The translations under genes were made by a program, and so were the position numbers. Below, in pieces: positions 30,081 through 38,770 of a stretch of DNA of 64,000 bases. The stretch comes from Alteromonas macleodii ATCC 27126 (GTDB lineage: Bacteria > Pseudomonadota > Gammaproteobacteria > Enterobacterales > Alteromonadaceae). The stretch is taken from assembly GCF_000172635.2 (NCBI RefSeq), contig NC_018632.1, positions 930,001 to 994,000 on the forward strand, read 5' to 3'. Below the pieces are notes generated by a model. The model searched no databases. It saw only the letters and a program-made list of their open reading frames with translations, and was not told the DNA's origin. The stretch's first letter is position 1, and each line of letters opens with the position of its first letter.

Positions 30081-30821
30081 ATGAAAAGTCGTCGAATGTT
30101 CTGGCAAATTGCAGAAAAAATAAAGGCGTTAATTGCATCAGGTCTTTACCCACCAGGAACGCGTTTACCCGCTGAGCGTGAGTTAGCTGAGACATTCGAT
30201 GTAAGCCGTCCGACGATCCGAGAGGCTATCATTGCCCTTGAAGTGCTTCAGCATGTTGAAGTGAAGACGGGGTCTGGCGTTTACGTACTCGATAAGCCAA
30301 AAGACAAAGAAGACGCTACCACAGAACAAATAAGTGCATTCGAGCTGACTCAAGCAAGAGCACTTGTAGAAGGTGAAGCGGCTGCTTTAGCTGCATTGTC
30401 GATTACTGATGAAGAGCTTTCTGCCCTTGAGAAGACATTAGAAGCAATGAAAACCGGGGTAAACGCGGAAGAAGCTGACCGTGATTTTCATATCATTATC
30501 TCACGTGCCACGCGCAATAAAGCCATACTGTTGGCAGTAAATAAGTTCTGGTCGTTACGAGATTCACAGCCTCAAATCATTCAAGCTTACAGCACGGTTT
30601 GTAGTCAGTCTGACCAAGATAGACTGGAAGAGCACTATGAAATCTTCGAAAGCTTAAAGGCGAGAAATTCACAGGCCGCGAGAGCTGCTATGCATGCTCA
30701 CTTCAATCGCTTAATCGACGCGCTGTTTGCGGCGAGCGAGGCGCAGGCGCTAGAAGAAGTGAGAAAGAAAAGCAGTCAAACTCGCGATCTTTATTCATTA
30801 AGCCATTTGCGTACTAACTAA
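30081..30821 (+). CDS. GntR-family (FadR subfamily) transcriptional regulator of the alginate locus
   Basis: The 246-residue protein has an N-terminal winged helix (about 1-72, with PPGTRLPAERELAETFDVSRPTIREA cut short here to its core PAERELAETFDVSRPTIRE) and a FadR-type FCD ligand-binding domain. The FCD metal ligands look intact: the Asp and His in EADRDFHIII and later His residues in EHYEIFE and MHAHFNRL. Uronate regulators ExuR and UxuR belong to this subfamily and bind ATTGGT-type palindromes; this fits the ATTGGTAA sites before the locus's genes. Ligand is probably KDG or KDPG, by inference. The last six codons and stop lie in the first unit of a 20-bp tandem repeat. Confidence 0.9.
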   Translation: MKSRRMFWQIAEKIKALIASGLYPPGTRLPAERELAETFDVSRPTIREAIIALEVLQHVEVKTGSGVYVLDKPKDKEDATTEQISAFELTQARALVEGEAAALAALSITDEELSALEKTLEAMKTGVNAEEADRDFHIIISRATRNKAILLAVNKFWSLRDSQPQIIQAYSTVCSQSDQDRLEEHYEIFESLKARNSQAARAAMHAHFNRLIDALFAASEAQALEEVRKKSSQTRDLYSLSHLRTN

Positions 30822-30940
30822 GCCATTAGCGCGCAAAATGAGCCATTAGCACGCAAAGTGAGCCATCAGCGCACAAAATAAGCCATTAGCGTACTAACTA
30901 AGCCATTAGCGCACGAACAAAGCCATTACCGTACAAAATA
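30801..30940. repeat. Seven tandem copies of a 20-bp unit, starting inside the gntR 3' end
   Basis: Units start at 30801, 30821, 30841, 30861, 30881, 30901 and 30921, each a variant of AGCCATTAGCGCACAAAATA; an eighth position (30941) has only faint similarity. The first unit encodes the regulator's last residues Ser-His-Leu-Arg-Thr-Asn and stop, and the fifth is nearly identical to it. The period is exactly 20 bases with no insertions. Units are not separated by spacers, so it is not a CRISPR array. It looks like a locally amplified gene end. A GGAACGGA-CTTC-TCCGTTCC hairpin follows at 30950-30969. Confidence 0.95.
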
Positions 30941-30987
30941 TGCTATTTGGGAACGGACTTCTCCGTTCCACCTCATATCGGTGGTTG

Positions 30988-32421
30988 CTAGCTACCATGT
31001 TCATTCTCAATTGAATAAAAGCTGGCAACTGCACGTTCTGCTCGATTTGCAGAATTGTTTACGTGATATACACCTACCTTGAAATACAGATATTGATCAT
31101 CTTCATCATAACCACTATTCCCAATATTTAAAGAACGGGTGACGTCAGACTTTCCTTCTCTTGAAATCGTTGCGGTGAGCGTGTCACCTTCAACGTCAAT
31201 AACGTAGGTAAAACGCTCATTAAGTGCTATGCCATCAGTGGGGTTGTTTGCATCACTGTCTCGCGAGCCGATCATTTCTACCCATATTTCTTCTTTCTCA
31301 CCATTCGCTGTTGCCACTGCTCTGCGCTCGTGGGCAAAGTAAATAGCGCCTAAGTTATTACTAGGCAACTTGCGGTAGTACAGGCGTATTGGCTCGTCAT
31401 CGTTAGCATGTATTTGACCTATGATCACGCGGCCTATTTGGAAATTCTCGCCTGTAGTGGTAACTTCGTTTACCGCCATCTCAACCCGTAAACGACCATT
31501 CACGCCGCCTGCAGCATCTTGATTTGCCTGAGAGGCGGAGGAGAGTACCCAGTTGTTTTTATTAACGCCTTGGGTCTTAATACTGGTATCGCCGCGTCGC
31601 AACATTTCACGTAACTCAACGCGAACATAATTGGTGTTTACAGAGGTTTTAAAACCGATTGTAGGAGAGCGCATCACTAACGCGCCATCGTTACCTACAT
31701 AGAAATATTCGGAGTTGGTATACCCCTGCTGAAGCCTAGTTTCGCCTATGTTATCAGCCGTGCCTGAGTCATCATTGTCTGTTGGAATGCTTAAATACCA
31801 GTCTTGTAAATCGATACCCGCAGTTGAAGTAAGTGCAGATGAAATTTCACCGTCGCCTTCAGTGCAATTGAATAACTGAACCTCAACTATTGCGTTATGG
31901 TCATTAACAGAGTTTCCAAACGGGGTAACACGTATATAGCGAGACGTTACAAGCGCTGGTAATGAATAAAGCTCGAAACCCGCAAGCTGTGTATTTGAGT
32001 TGATATTTGATCGCTGTGTATCCCAGCTTTCACCATCTAGTGAGGTTTCAATAGAAAAGCGATAAGCGCGAGCTTCGCTGTCATACCACTTAATTTGAAG
32101 AGCACCTAGTTGTTGGTCGCTATCAAATGAAAGCACGAGCGCAGAATTAGTGCCTGTTGATTGCCAACGAGAGGCGTTAGAGGTATCGCCGTCGATAGCT
32201 TTAGATGCATTAAAAGGCGCTTTTTCTTCAGTCGCCGATGCGCTTAACCCTGTTAATGGTAACGCGCTACATGCTTCCGTCTCATTTGTTGGGGGAATGG
32301 GAGACGGTGTTGGCGCAGAGCTATCGTCTGGTAAAGGCGTTTGCGAGGTTGTGGACGATGAAGAAGAGCCACAGCCATTTAGCGAAGTAAGCGTTAGTAA
32401 AACAAGCAATAAGCGAAACAT
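30988..32421 (-). CDS. PL7 alginate lyase lipoprotein with CBM32-type domain
   Basis: The 477-residue protein has a lipobox LNGC, a Ser/Thr/Pro linker, an F5/8 type C (CBM32-like) domain at about 55-190, and a PL7 lyase domain from about 205. The PL7 motifs are RVELRE (near 269-274), GQIH (near 337-340) and YFKVGVYHV (near 448-456), with the family's usual Gln in the last motif replaced by His. It cleaves alginate, likely at the cell surface. I start it at the ATG at 32421, where AAGGA has a 6-base spacing; the ATG at 32427 has none. It is downstream of and codirectional with the second TonB receptor, after a terminator. Confidence 0.9.
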   Translation of the reverse strand: MFRLLLVLLTLTSLNGCGSSSSSTTSQTPLPDDSSAPTPSPIPPTNETEACSALPLTGLSASATEEKAPFNASKAIDGDTSNASRWQSTGTNSALVLSFDSDQQLGALQIKWYDSEARAYRFSIETSLDGESWDTQRSNINSNTQLAGFELYSLPALVTSRYIRVTPFGNSVNDHNAIVEVQLFNCTEGDGEISSALTSTAGIDLQDWYLSIPTDNDDSGTADNIGETRLQQGYTNSEYFYVGNDGALVMRSPTIGFKTSVNTNYVRVELREMLRRGDTSIKTQGVNKNNWVLSSASQANQDAAGGVNGRLRVEMAVNEVTTTGENFQIGRVIIGQIHANDDEPIRLYYRKLPSNNLGAIYFAHERRAVATANGEKEEIWVEMIGSRDSDANNPTDGIALNERFTYVIDVEGDTLTATISREGKSDVTRSLNIGNSGYDEDDQYLYFKVGVYHVNNSANRAERAVASFYSIENEHGS

Positions 32422-32445
32422 ATACATTCCTTACTGGCGTTGAAG

Positions 32446-32472
32446 AAAAAAAGGGCCCATGTTCGGGCCCCA
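32446..32472 (-). terminator. Terminator after the second TonB receptor gene
   Basis: On the minus strand a GGGCCC-GAACAT-GGGCCC stem is followed by seven Ts. It lies 24 bases after the stop of the receptor gene and just before the PL7 gene, so PL7 expression would need its own promoter or read-through. Confidence 0.75.
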
Positions 32473-32494
32473 ATTACTCACAGTGAAACCTTGG

Positions 32495-35400
32495 TTAATA
32501 GCGGAATTGCACGCCAGCGAAGACTCTTTGACCGTACACATTAATTTCTGCAAAGTTGTCTTGGGTTGGGCGATACTGGCGTCTGGGCTCATCAAAGATA
32601 TTGATAGCCTCTAGACTAAACTTCCAATTCTTATTCAGGCGATAAGACACACGCGCCTCAAATACTTCCGTATCGTCTATGAATCGAATAGCGCCAGGCG
32701 TATTAACAAACTGCTGGAAGTAGTTGCTTCTGTATTTGTAGTTAATAGATGCGCTTAAGTCTTCCCATTGATAATAGAGCTGCGTAGAAATAACGTGCTC
32801 TGAAAAACCGAACAGGTTAGCTGGTGCAACAATGCCCGTACGCGAAATTAAATCACCCGAGCTAGGGTCGATAACTGTTGATTCGCCGAAGCTCTCATCT
32901 TGAAATTCAAAATTCGAGTCTGCGTAGTTGTAGCTAAGCTTTATACCAAAACCACTTAACCAGCTATCTAGGTATGAAAATGAGTGTGTAGCGGTAATTT
33001 CAGCACCATAGATAGTGCTGGTATCGTCGCTAGTTTGAGGCGCAGTAACGATGGTTTCTAATTCTTCACCATCAACTTCAAAAATTTCGGTTTGAGACGT
33101 GTTTGAGAAGCCACCTTCAAAGCTTTTGTAATACAAACCAAGCGCAAGAATAGTATCTTCGTTTGGATACCACTCAATAGCGGTGTCTACATTCCAAGAT
33201 AGGAAAGGTTCAAGTACCGGGTTACCTACTGCCACTGCGCGCGCAAGCGCATCTGATATCTCGCCAGTGTCGCTGTCTTCGTCTAGGCCTAAGAAGTTTC
33301 TGCCAAAGCCTAGGTCTGATGGATCTGGGCGTGACAGGCCGCGATAAATAGCGCCGCGAAACATAACCTCATCCGAGAGGTCTACGATTAAATTGAAGCT
33401 TGGAAGTAACTCAGTGTAATCACCGCCGCCTTCTACTTGAATGAGTTCGTCAGTAATAGGGGCAATGCCTGTAATTAGGCCGTTTTCATCGCGTGTAGCC
33501 TGTAAGGGTCCTCGATATGACAGAGACGATACTTCTGTTCTTACAATGCGAAGACCAAAGTTGCCGCGTACACCATAATCATTTATGAAAGTGTCGTAGT
33601 CTGCCTGCAGATAGGCCGCGATGGTTTTCTCTTCAACGTCAACAGCTGCAATATCTTGTCTATCTGAATCATCAACCGTTGGGAAGGCGTTAGCGATTGT
33701 TAGCACCTCTCCCGCATCATTAGTCACTGTGCCTAGCAATGTCTCTGCTAAACAGATTGGATCGAACGTAGCGAAAGAGTTACCTGTTCCTGCGCTTATT
33801 ACGTTACCTTCGCTATCAACGTTGGTGAAAAGCGGCGCACCTCCGGTTTCATCGTCAAAGAAGCCTGATTCAGGAAATGCGTTGTTTCGGCAAGCATCAT
33901 TAGCCATAGCTGCCGCTTCATCACTGAATGTTACCTCTGTTCGGTTGTTGGTACCACTGCCACCAGGTACGCTGTCATATTCTAACTTAGATAATCTAAC
34001 ACCACCTTTTACACCAATGATAAATTCAGAGTCTGGTATGTAGTCGAAGTCAGCGCGTACCGCTGAAATCTTGTTATTTCTAAATTGGTTTAGATCTAGG
34101 CGTGTTCTTGCTTCATCAGCAAAAGCACCGTGGTAGTTAACGTCGAAGTCTTGAAGTGTCCATGTAGGTACAAGAGAACCGTTGGCAAATATCTGTGCTG
34201 CAGTTCTTACTTCACCGTTACCATCGGCTCCCAGTACATCATTACCGTAGATGTCTACATCTTCCGACTGCAGTCTGGTTTGAATAATATTTTCGCGTCG
34301 TTCAGTTTCAGAGGTAGATAGGTCAAGAGATATGCTTAGTCTATCGTTTACCGTATAGTCGAAACGTAAGCCTCCTCCAGTGTACTCTTCAAGGCGTTCT
34401 GCAAATTGGCTGTTTGTTTCAATGTTTTGCGTAGCTGTAAATTGTCTTAGTGCACCGTTAGAGGTAGCCACAAGGTCAAAGGGCAGTCTTTCTGACGCTG
34501 GTGTGGTATAGCCATCAATGTGGTTGACTTCGGCAAAGACGAGGTCGTTTCTTACTTCACTAAAGGTTCTATCTGAAAGCTGTACGTCGGCATTTACCTC
34601 TAGCTTGTTATTAGGGCGCCACTGGATAGCACCGAAGAATGATTCTCTATCATCGTCGGTAACGTTTTGTCTAAACGAGTTTTGCGAGCGAGAAAAGATA
34701 AACGGCTCCGAAGCATCAGGCGCTGCGCCGGTACCATCAGTAATTAAATTTAGCGCGCCGCCGTTATCTTCACAGTCTGTGCGGCTGCTGTTAATTCCGT
34801 CACCAAATGCCGGTGAAACTCTGCATGCATCCCAACTCGTTCCTGTTCGCGCTTCCTGTTCGGGGTTGGTCGTTACATTCTTTTGATAGCCTACAGATAT
34901 ACCTATGTCGCCGAATCGATCAGTTTCAAATTGGTCCACAAAGCTACTGGTAATACGCTGGCCAAAGTCGCGAATAGGGTCTTCTAAATCTGTATTGTCT
35001 GGATTCCAGTTACCTTTATATTCAAACTGAAAGCGGCGTTTACCGAAATCTAATGGTTTGATGGTATCTAAATGTATTTGACCTGAAACACCGCCTTCAA
35101 TCAGCTCAGCAGACTGTGTTTTATAAATCGCAACTTTATTAAAAAGCTCTGATGGAAATTGAGAGAAGTTTACAGAGCGGTCACCACTGCCGTTCGCTGC
35201 TTCACGACCGTTCATTACCGTACTGCCTAGATAAGGGCCAAGGCCTCGAATTGAAATTTCCGTTGCACCGCCTTGCTCTCTGTGAGAAGACGCGCCAGTA
35301 AGGGTTTCTAATGCCTCACCAATAGACAAAGCAGGCAGGTCGCCAATGTCGTCAGCAGAGATACCATCAACAATTTCAGTTGATTCACGCTTTATTGAGA

Positions 35401-35599
35401 TAGAGCTTTGAATAGTACCTCGAATACCTTTAACTTCGATAATTTCGGTTGTTTCTTCATCGGCAGCATCTGCTTCTTGCGCTGAAACTGGGGCGCTCAT
35501 AAGCAGACCTGCAGAGCACGCAGCATAAACCAGAGCTGGGCTGAAGTATTTGGCGCGAATGGCGTGTACGAACGGATTTGGTTTTCTCTGATTTATCAT
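32495..35599 (-). CDS. TonB-dependent outer membrane receptor (alginate locus)
   Basis: The roughly 1034-residue receptor has a signal peptide ending near SAPVSAQ, a TonB-box-like region (EIIEVKGIRG), a plug domain with ISADDIGDLPALSIGEALETLTG and SIRGLGP, and a long beta-barrel ending in VFAGVQFRY, the usual terminal aromatic. It should import oligosaccharides. I chose the ATG at 35599 because GGAAG lies 5 bases before it; an ATG at 35611 is also possible. It is divergent from the PL6-like lipoprotein gene and shares its operator-rich promoter region. Unlike the first receptor, it is intact. Confidence 0.88.
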   Translation of the reverse strand: MINQRKPNPFVHAIRAKYFSPALVYAACSAGLLMSAPVSAQEADAADEETTEIIEVKGIRGTIQSSISIKRESTEIVDGISADDIGDLPALSIGEALETLTGASSHREQGGATEISIRGLGPYLGSTVMNGREAANGSGDRSVNFSQFPSELFNKVAIYKTQSAELIEGGVSGQIHLDTIKPLDFGKRRFQFEYKGNWNPDNTDLEDPIRDFGQRITSSFVDQFETDRFGDIGISVGYQKNVTTNPEQEARTGTSWDACRVSPAFGDGINSSRTDCEDNGGALNLITDGTGAAPDASEPFIFSRSQNSFRQNVTDDDRESFFGAIQWRPNNKLEVNADVQLSDRTFSEVRNDLVFAEVNHIDGYTTPASERLPFDLVATSNGALRQFTATQNIETNSQFAERLEEYTGGGLRFDYTVNDRLSISLDLSTSETERRENIIQTRLQSEDVDIYGNDVLGADGNGEVRTAAQIFANGSLVPTWTLQDFDVNYHGAFADEARTRLDLNQFRNNKISAVRADFDYIPDSEFIIGVKGGVRLSKLEYDSVPGGSGTNNRTEVTFSDEAAAMANDACRNNAFPESGFFDDETGGAPLFTNVDSEGNVISAGTGNSFATFDPICLAETLLGTVTNDAGEVLTIANAFPTVDDSDRQDIAAVDVEEKTIAAYLQADYDTFINDYGVRGNFGLRIVRTEVSSLSYRGPLQATRDENGLITGIAPITDELIQVEGGGDYTELLPSFNLIVDLSDEVMFRGAIYRGLSRPDPSDLGFGRNFLGLDEDSDTGEISDALARAVAVGNPVLEPFLSWNVDTAIEWYPNEDTILALGLYYKSFEGGFSNTSQTEIFEVDGEELETIVTAPQTSDDTSTIYGAEITATHSFSYLDSWLSGFGIKLSYNYADSNFEFQDESFGESTVIDPSSGDLISRTGIVAPANLFGFSEHVISTQLYYQWEDLSASINYKYRSNYFQQFVNTPGAIRFIDDTEVFEARVSYRLNKNWKFSLEAINIFDEPRRQYRPTQDNFAEINVYGQRVFAGVQFRY

Positions 35600-36075
35600 C
35601 GTGGCTTCCATAATGCTGTGTCTTTTATTTTGTAGGGCTTTCAGCAATTTATTTGGTTATTAAATCTAACCAAAACGCATATCTGTTATTACCAATTTGT
35701 TTCATGGTGTAAAGCCAATGCTAAGGGTTTGTTTACGTATTGGCAACAAATTTACAAGAAAATAATTAAAATTGTCATTATTTCGCTTATCTATGAGACG
35801 GATAGCCAAAAGATGTAGATCGTGCTTTTATCTGCTAAAAGGCTATTAAATATATATAAATCAATCCATTAATGTTTTGGTGTTCAGTGGTTACTGGTTC
35901 TCGATGTCAAATAAATGTTATCAGTTTGTTTTTCTGGTGGTAATAATAAATTCTTTGTGGTTACATACCAATAACTATTTTGGTTGTATATATTGGTAAG
36001 GTTGGTTTTCTCTATTGGTAAGTTTTTGGCAGTGGGGTTTATCAGCATCAAAGAAAATAAGCAGCGAGAGTAATA
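35600..36075. promoter_or_regulatory. Divergent promoter region with ATTGGTAA sites
   Basis: No gene is visible. Exact octamer copies are at 35689-35696 (TTACCAAT), 35992-35999 and 36014-36021; a TACCAAT lies at 35966-35972. The left one serves the receptor gene, the right ones the PL6-like gene. The two on the right are 22 bases apart, about two helical turns, so two regulator dimers could sit on the same face. A looser TTGGTTA...TAACCAA repeat is at 35654-35673. Confidence 0.65.
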
Positions 36076-38595
36076 ATGAAAAAAATAAGTATTTTAACGC
36101 TTAGCGCCTTAAGCCTAGGGCTTGCGGGTTGCGGTGGTGATGATGGTGCTACAAACCAGCCTGGTGCCTTATCTCTTTCTGGAACGGCTAAGGAAGGAGA
36201 GACGTTAACTGCATCAGTCAGTGACCCTGACGGTATTGATCAAAACACAGTGGTGTTTACGTGGTTTGCAGATGGTACACCAATAGCAGATGCAACCGAT
36301 GCGTCTTACACGCTTACGGTAAGTGAAGCTGGTACACGTATTCGTGTAGCGGTTACGTACGTCGACCTGGGCAACACGCGTGAAGGCTTTACTACAGAAG
36401 AAACCGAGGTAGTAGAAGCGCTGCCTGTTAACTTTGAGGGTGTTATTACCGTTTCAGGCTCTACAACGGTAGGGCAAACGTTAACGGCAGACATAACAGA
36501 CGATAATGGTTTGTCTGGCACCGTAACTTACAGCTGGGCCTCAGACGGCGCTGTTATCGAAGGAGCAGTATCTAATTCGCTTGAACTTGTTGAGGCTTAC
36601 GAAGGAACTGCCATTACGGCTATGGCTTCATATGTTGACGATAGTGGATTTGACGAATCAATTACCTCTGAGCCTACTGAAGCTATTGCACCAGTACCGG
36701 CTGATAATGAAACTGGCTCGCTTGATGACCCAATTACTGGTGAGCTAACAGTAGGTGCCACGCTTACTGCACCTACCCCTGTTGATGCCAATGGCGTTTC
36801 AGGTGAAATTAGTTACCAGTGGCAATCGCGTAACGTTGGCGAAGATTTGTCTGCAGCGGTCAATATCGATGGTGCAACAGAAGCAACATTAGTCGTAACA
36901 GACGCTGACTTAGGCAAAGTGCTTTCAGTTAACCTATCTTACACCGATGATGCGAACTATGAAGAAAACCTGTCGAAAAGTGCAGATGACCAGATATTTA
37001 CGTTTTATGTGCAAGGTGAAGTGTCGCTCACTGCAGCGCTAGCTAACGCGCAAGAAGGCGATTCAATTGGTATCGCGGATGTATTAAATACAAGTGATAC
37101 TGCAGATGATTATGAAGACATGGCGGAGCTTTCTATCGCACAAAATAATATTCTTATTAAACGGGTAGCAGAAACTAACGCAGTCATTTCAGGCACTACG
37201 TGTATTGCATTCAGTTCGTCAGTTAGCGGCGTAGTATTAGACGGTCTTGTGTTTGAAGAGTTAGTGATACCCGTTGCGGGGAGCTGCGGTGAAGGTCGTG
37301 GTTCAATTGACCTAAACGGCTCTGGCAACACTATTAAAAACTCTAGTTTCTTGAGCGACTCAGGTGCTACGCGACCTAATTTAGGTTCAAGTGACGAGTC
37401 TCACTACATTACGGTTAGTGGTACCGACAATATTATTGAACGTAACCTATTTACTGGTAAAAGCGTTAACGAAGCTGAAGAAGGTTCTGCGATTAGCATG
37501 TTCCTAGGTGTCGGTGACACGCCTAACTCATTGGGCGATCATCAGCGTAACATTGTTCAATACAATCTGTTCAAAGACTTCCTACCTACCACTATTGACG
37601 GTGATGGAGAATTTGATACGGACTCTGGTAGCCACGCTGTTCAAGTTGGTCGCTCTGGTAGTGGCGATGGCGCGGGTCGCGGCGAACATGTGGTTCAATA
37701 TAACCGTTTCGATCGCGTACTTGTGGATCGTGGTCTTATTATTGTTCAAGGTGGCGGTAATAGTATTCATGCCAACACGATTGTAAATTCTTGGGGGAAT
37801 GTCGAGTTGCGAAATGGCTATGGTAATACCGTGTCGCAAAATATCATTATCTCAAGCGGAGAACCTTATACGGCAACCGTTGGCGGAGTAGAAGGTACTA
37901 ATAATAAAGACGGTGGTATTGCTTTCACGCCTTTAGGCCATGCAATTACCGACAACTTTGTTGCTAACATCATTACTAATTCTTCAGACCGCGCAGCACT
38001 GCATATCGATTCTGATTATATCGACAGCGGTAACTCATCTACGCAAACACTGATTGATGCAGGCCTTGATTTAAATACGGTTATTGCTCGTAACACGATA
38101 TTAAATACAACTAACGCCATTCAGTTTGAAGATGATTCTTCTCGCGACGGCGCAGAAAACTGTACTAATCTTGATTACACCTTGGACTTCGACAGTAACC
38201 TTATTGCTAATCAAAGCGCAGACAACAACATCTTCGGCACGGCTTCTGGTGCTGGTGCTACAGCGATTAAGCAAGATGAATATCCTGCTCATGGTTGTGC
38301 ATTAGATAACGATTCTGACTATGATAATAACCATATTTATGCTCAAACCGTTGCTGATTTAACACCGATAATGCCAAAGCGCGATAACACATCTTTGGTT
38401 GATGGTGTTGATGGCAACATATTGGCTGACAATTCAGAAGACGGTGCAAGCTTGAGTGAACCCACTGCGAATAAGTTAGTGGAAGGTACGGGTAGCGATG
38501 CCGGTATTGGTGCAGCGCTGGACGACCTTATCTTTATTGAAGAAAATATGGTTGGGCCTTATTCAACGTGGGAAGCACCGGCTCAGAGTAACTAA
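36076..38595 (+). CDS. PL6-like beta-helix lipoprotein with Ig-like repeats and altered catalytic lysine
   Basis: The 839-residue protein has an LAGC lipobox (Cys19), three repeated domains of about 90 residues (near 30-115, 120-205, 215-308; each with GETLTA/GQTLTA/GATLTA), and a beta-helix from about 315 with repeated NxI/NxF ladders resembling PL6. The catalytic Lys-Arg pair of the PL6 gene here (K243, R264) corresponds by eye to Q558 (IIVQGG) and R579 (VELRNG), with the same 21-residue spacing. The calcium Glu residues correspond to D551 and G553. So it may bind rather than cleave alginate, or use another mechanism. The divergent operator region and the locus suggest an alginate role. Confidence 0.8.
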   Translation: MKKISILTLSALSLGLAGCGGDDGATNQPGALSLSGTAKEGETLTASVSDPDGIDQNTVVFTWFADGTPIADATDASYTLTVSEAGTRIRVAVTYVDLGNTREGFTTEETEVVEALPVNFEGVITVSGSTTVGQTLTADITDDNGLSGTVTYSWASDGAVIEGAVSNSLELVEAYEGTAITAMASYVDDSGFDESITSEPTEAIAPVPADNETGSLDDPITGELTVGATLTAPTPVDANGVSGEISYQWQSRNVGEDLSAAVNIDGATEATLVVTDADLGKVLSVNLSYTDDANYEENLSKSADDQIFTFYVQGEVSLTAALANAQEGDSIGIADVLNTSDTADDYEDMAELSIAQNNILIKRVAETNAVISGTTCIAFSSSVSGVVLDGLVFEELVIPVAGSCGEGRGSIDLNGSGNTIKNSSFLSDSGATRPNLGSSDESHYITVSGTDNIIERNLFTGKSVNEAEEGSAISMFLGVGDTPNSLGDHQRNIVQYNLFKDFLPTTIDGDGEFDTDSGSHAVQVGRSGSGDGAGRGEHVVQYNRFDRVLVDRGLIIVQGGGNSIHANTIVNSWGNVELRNGYGNTVSQNIIISSGEPYTATVGGVEGTNNKDGGIAFTPLGHAITDNFVANIITNSSDRAALHIDSDYIDSGNSSTQTLIDAGLDLNTVIARNTILNTTNAIQFEDDSSRDGAENCTNLDYTLDFDSNLIANQSADNNIFGTASGAGATAIKQDEYPAHGCALDNDSDYDNNHIYAQTVADLTPIMPKRDNTSLVDGVDGNILADNSEDGASLSEPTANKLVEGTGSDAGIGAALDDLIFIEENMVGPYSTWEAPAQSN

Positions 38596-38705
38596 AAAAA
38601 TCAACTAAACAAATTAACTAGGCAAAGCAGTTTGGTATATCAGTTAAGCGAGTATTGAAGCTGTAGCCTTTTCGCCAACAAGTATTTTTGTCGGTAAGAT
38701 AAACA

Positions 38706-38737
38706 AAAATGCCCCAATAAAGGGGGCATTTTTTATG
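38706..38737. terminator. Bidirectional terminator between PL6-like and PL7 genes
   Basis: AAAATGCCCC and GGGGGCATTTT pair around a short loop, flanked by an A run and a T run. It lies between two convergent genes. Confidence 0.85.
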
Positions 38738-38770
38738 TATTCACAATCGCAGTGAATAACAAAGGCTTTT

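Noticed and set aside
30801..30940. Repeat array considered as CRISPR
   Set aside because: Units are directly adjacent without spacers, and no cas gene is near.
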